Shown here: piece after piece, positions 62,482 through 64,000 of the stretch
Layout of the letters: each line of letters begins with the position of its first letter
How positions within the stretch are numbered: position 1 is the stretch's first letter
DNA from: Mesaphorura yosii
Lineage: Eukaryota; Arthropoda; Collembola; Poduromorpha; Tullbergiidae
Assembly: GCA_009869945.1 (NCBI GenBank)
Contig: WIXG01000304.1
Location: 1 to 64,000, forward strand
Length of the DNA stretch: 64,000 bases
Reading direction: 5' to 3'
Position numbers and translations under genes: made by a program
Notes under the pieces: model-generated
Told to the model about the DNA's origin: nothing
What the model saw: the letters and a program-made list of their open reading frames with translations, nothing else
Database searches by the model: none

Positions 62482-64000
62482 CTGTTGTAAATTTCAAGTG
62501 ATACACTCTTCTTTTTGATAAATATTTACGTTTTGATTGTAATTAATGGAGCATGCGTGCGAGGGTTTAACAATTATGTACGCACTCTTTGGGCTCCGGA
62601 TTTCGTATCTTTTCGTGCTCATGGAGGGTCCCATGCGACCCGCTCTTGTGCCCTGATTTTCAAAATTGCCGATGTCAAAATAATTTTACTAGCAGAGAAT
62701 GGACAAGGCACTTGCATTGCTCGTAGATTTAGAACAAAATGTTAAGGACTAAAGACGCAAAAGCTCAGCTTTTGTGCAACTTAAACCAACATTGGATATT
62801 TATAGTTTCGTACTTCGTGGGCAAGTGTTAAGGCCTCATTTAGTTCATTAAAAGGCAGTGAAGTTCCACTCACTCAATTAACTGAGTATTGCATCCTGTC
62901 TTACCTGCAACGCGCAACTCCACACGTGTAAGTTTAATCTGCGGACCGGTCCCACCTGAGAGCTGTGCTTCGCCTCGCTCTTTGTTTATTACAAAGGGTT
63001 AGCATATTAGACCTTATTAAATGTTCAAAGGCGGTGCATGCTCACCTCGCAAAGATAAGTAGTAAATTATTAGTATCTCTCGAGAGACTTCCATTCAAAG
63101 CCTGTATTTTCACAATGACACGATGAATTTCTTCCGAAATGAAATGAAAGTTTATAAATATATCCTCCTTGGCTTCTTTTGATCGTGTGTGACTATGGGA
63201 ATCACGAACAAAGTGTACATAAACTCAATCAGTTTCAGATTCTCATCATCATGCTCGCAGCTCATCATATTCGCTTCTCATTTTTATTATTCTCACTAGT
63301 CGGGAGAGAGAAAAGGGATTCTCGAAGAAAGGACACCTTCACACAATGCAGCGCTGCAACTGCGTCAGAAAAAGCACACTCTTGGGGAATTTGAAGATGA
63401 ATAATTGGACACTACCAGTGTGCTTTACGGGCTGGCTCTTTCGGACGGACGTACAGACAGCTCGCAAGCGCAAACGCAGGAGCCTACAACGCGGACTATT
63501 AAGATAACATGGGAACTTTTCATTTTACACAATGCGGGAAGAGAAGAAGTCATGGTATAAGAATAATGGCGCAAAGTAAAGTTTAGGTTCATCCACAATG
63601 CATGCACTCATGTAATAATAACAGTAATAATGAGAAGTCAAAAAGTAATATTGTTCATCCAACGTGTAATCATTAGGAATCCGTGTCTCTGGCCTTTATT
63701 GATTTGATTTGGTGCGCCGCACACCAATTATGACTTGGTATTTTCATTTTTCTGCGGCGGCTTGGCTTCTTTTCGTACCGGGTCAGTTTTTTGGCTTGGC
63801 TTTTGGCAGCATTGGCAAACAAGCCCGAGAACGACGAATAGCTGAAGTCTGTAATCCCACTTAATGTCTGGGTTTTAGCAACTGCGGCAGCTCTGCATTT
63901 TCGCAGCAGCAGCAGTAATGAGGTGCACTAATTGACAAGGCACAGCACAGCGAAAAAGCAATTCTGTTCCTTCTCGTTACGTAATGCGTAATGAAAGAGC

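Larger units (their letters stand above)
54001..64000. other. Distal 5' flank, no gene recognised
   Basis: The open frames here are short (up to 147 codons at 60818-61261) and show no domain. Noted sites are the palindrome CGTAATTAATTACG (54374-54387), CTTGG x3 (56888-56902) and the 17-bp-stem hairpin at 62436-62481. The right edge carries no truncated gene that I can recognise. Confidence 0.55.

Noticed and set aside
1..64000. CRISPR arrays, rRNA and prokaryotic operons
   Set aside because: No regularly spaced direct repeats, rRNA signature or bacterial-style gene clusters were seen; the DNA is eukaryotic.

Overview
The window is nuclear DNA from an animal, most likely an arthropod. It is gene-poor. 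Only two protein-coding units can be supported: one complete DNA transposon at the left edge, and one multi-exon developmental regulator on the minus strand. Spliceosomal introns (61 bp to 7.7 kb), AATAAA poly(A) signals and an eyegone-class Pax protein rule out a prokaryote. The protein matches the insect/crustacean form of the family, but species cannot be named from the sequence alone.

Left edge (2-1317): an apparently intact Tc1/mariner-superfamily element flanked by TA. It has perfect 26-bp terminal inverted repeats, an uninterrupted 352-aa transposase with a DD37E-type triad, and its own poly(A) signal. It looks like a recent insertion.

1318-29391: intergenic DNA downstream of the Pax gene. 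No convincing gene was seen. It holds short tandem repeats, a compact cluster of hairpins at 25.4-25.9 kb and a likely poly(A) signal for the Pax gene near 28,991.

29392-47338, minus strand: an eyegone (eyg)/twin-of-eyegone-like Pax gene. I assembled six coding exons. Every junction has GT/AG ends and consistent phase (1,1,1,1,0), giving a 712-codon protein. Its order is: N-terminal region, an eroded remnant of the PAI half of the paired domain, a complete RED half, a Ser/Pro linker, a paired-class homeodomain with Ser50, and a long His/Ser/Pro/Asn-rich tail. The large intron 2 contains a GC-rich block. Its edge can be read as a 12-nt microexon that would restore the ancestral paired-domain linker (..ETGS[I/L]RP); this is the most unusual candidate in the window.

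47339-64000: upstream (5') flank of the Pax gene. No coding gene is recognised. It contains a long perfect hairpin at 62.4 kb, a palindromic homeodomain-type site at 54.4 kb and simple repeats. Large non-coding flanks around one developmental transcription factor suggest a cis-regulatory domain. That is inference, not something seen directly.
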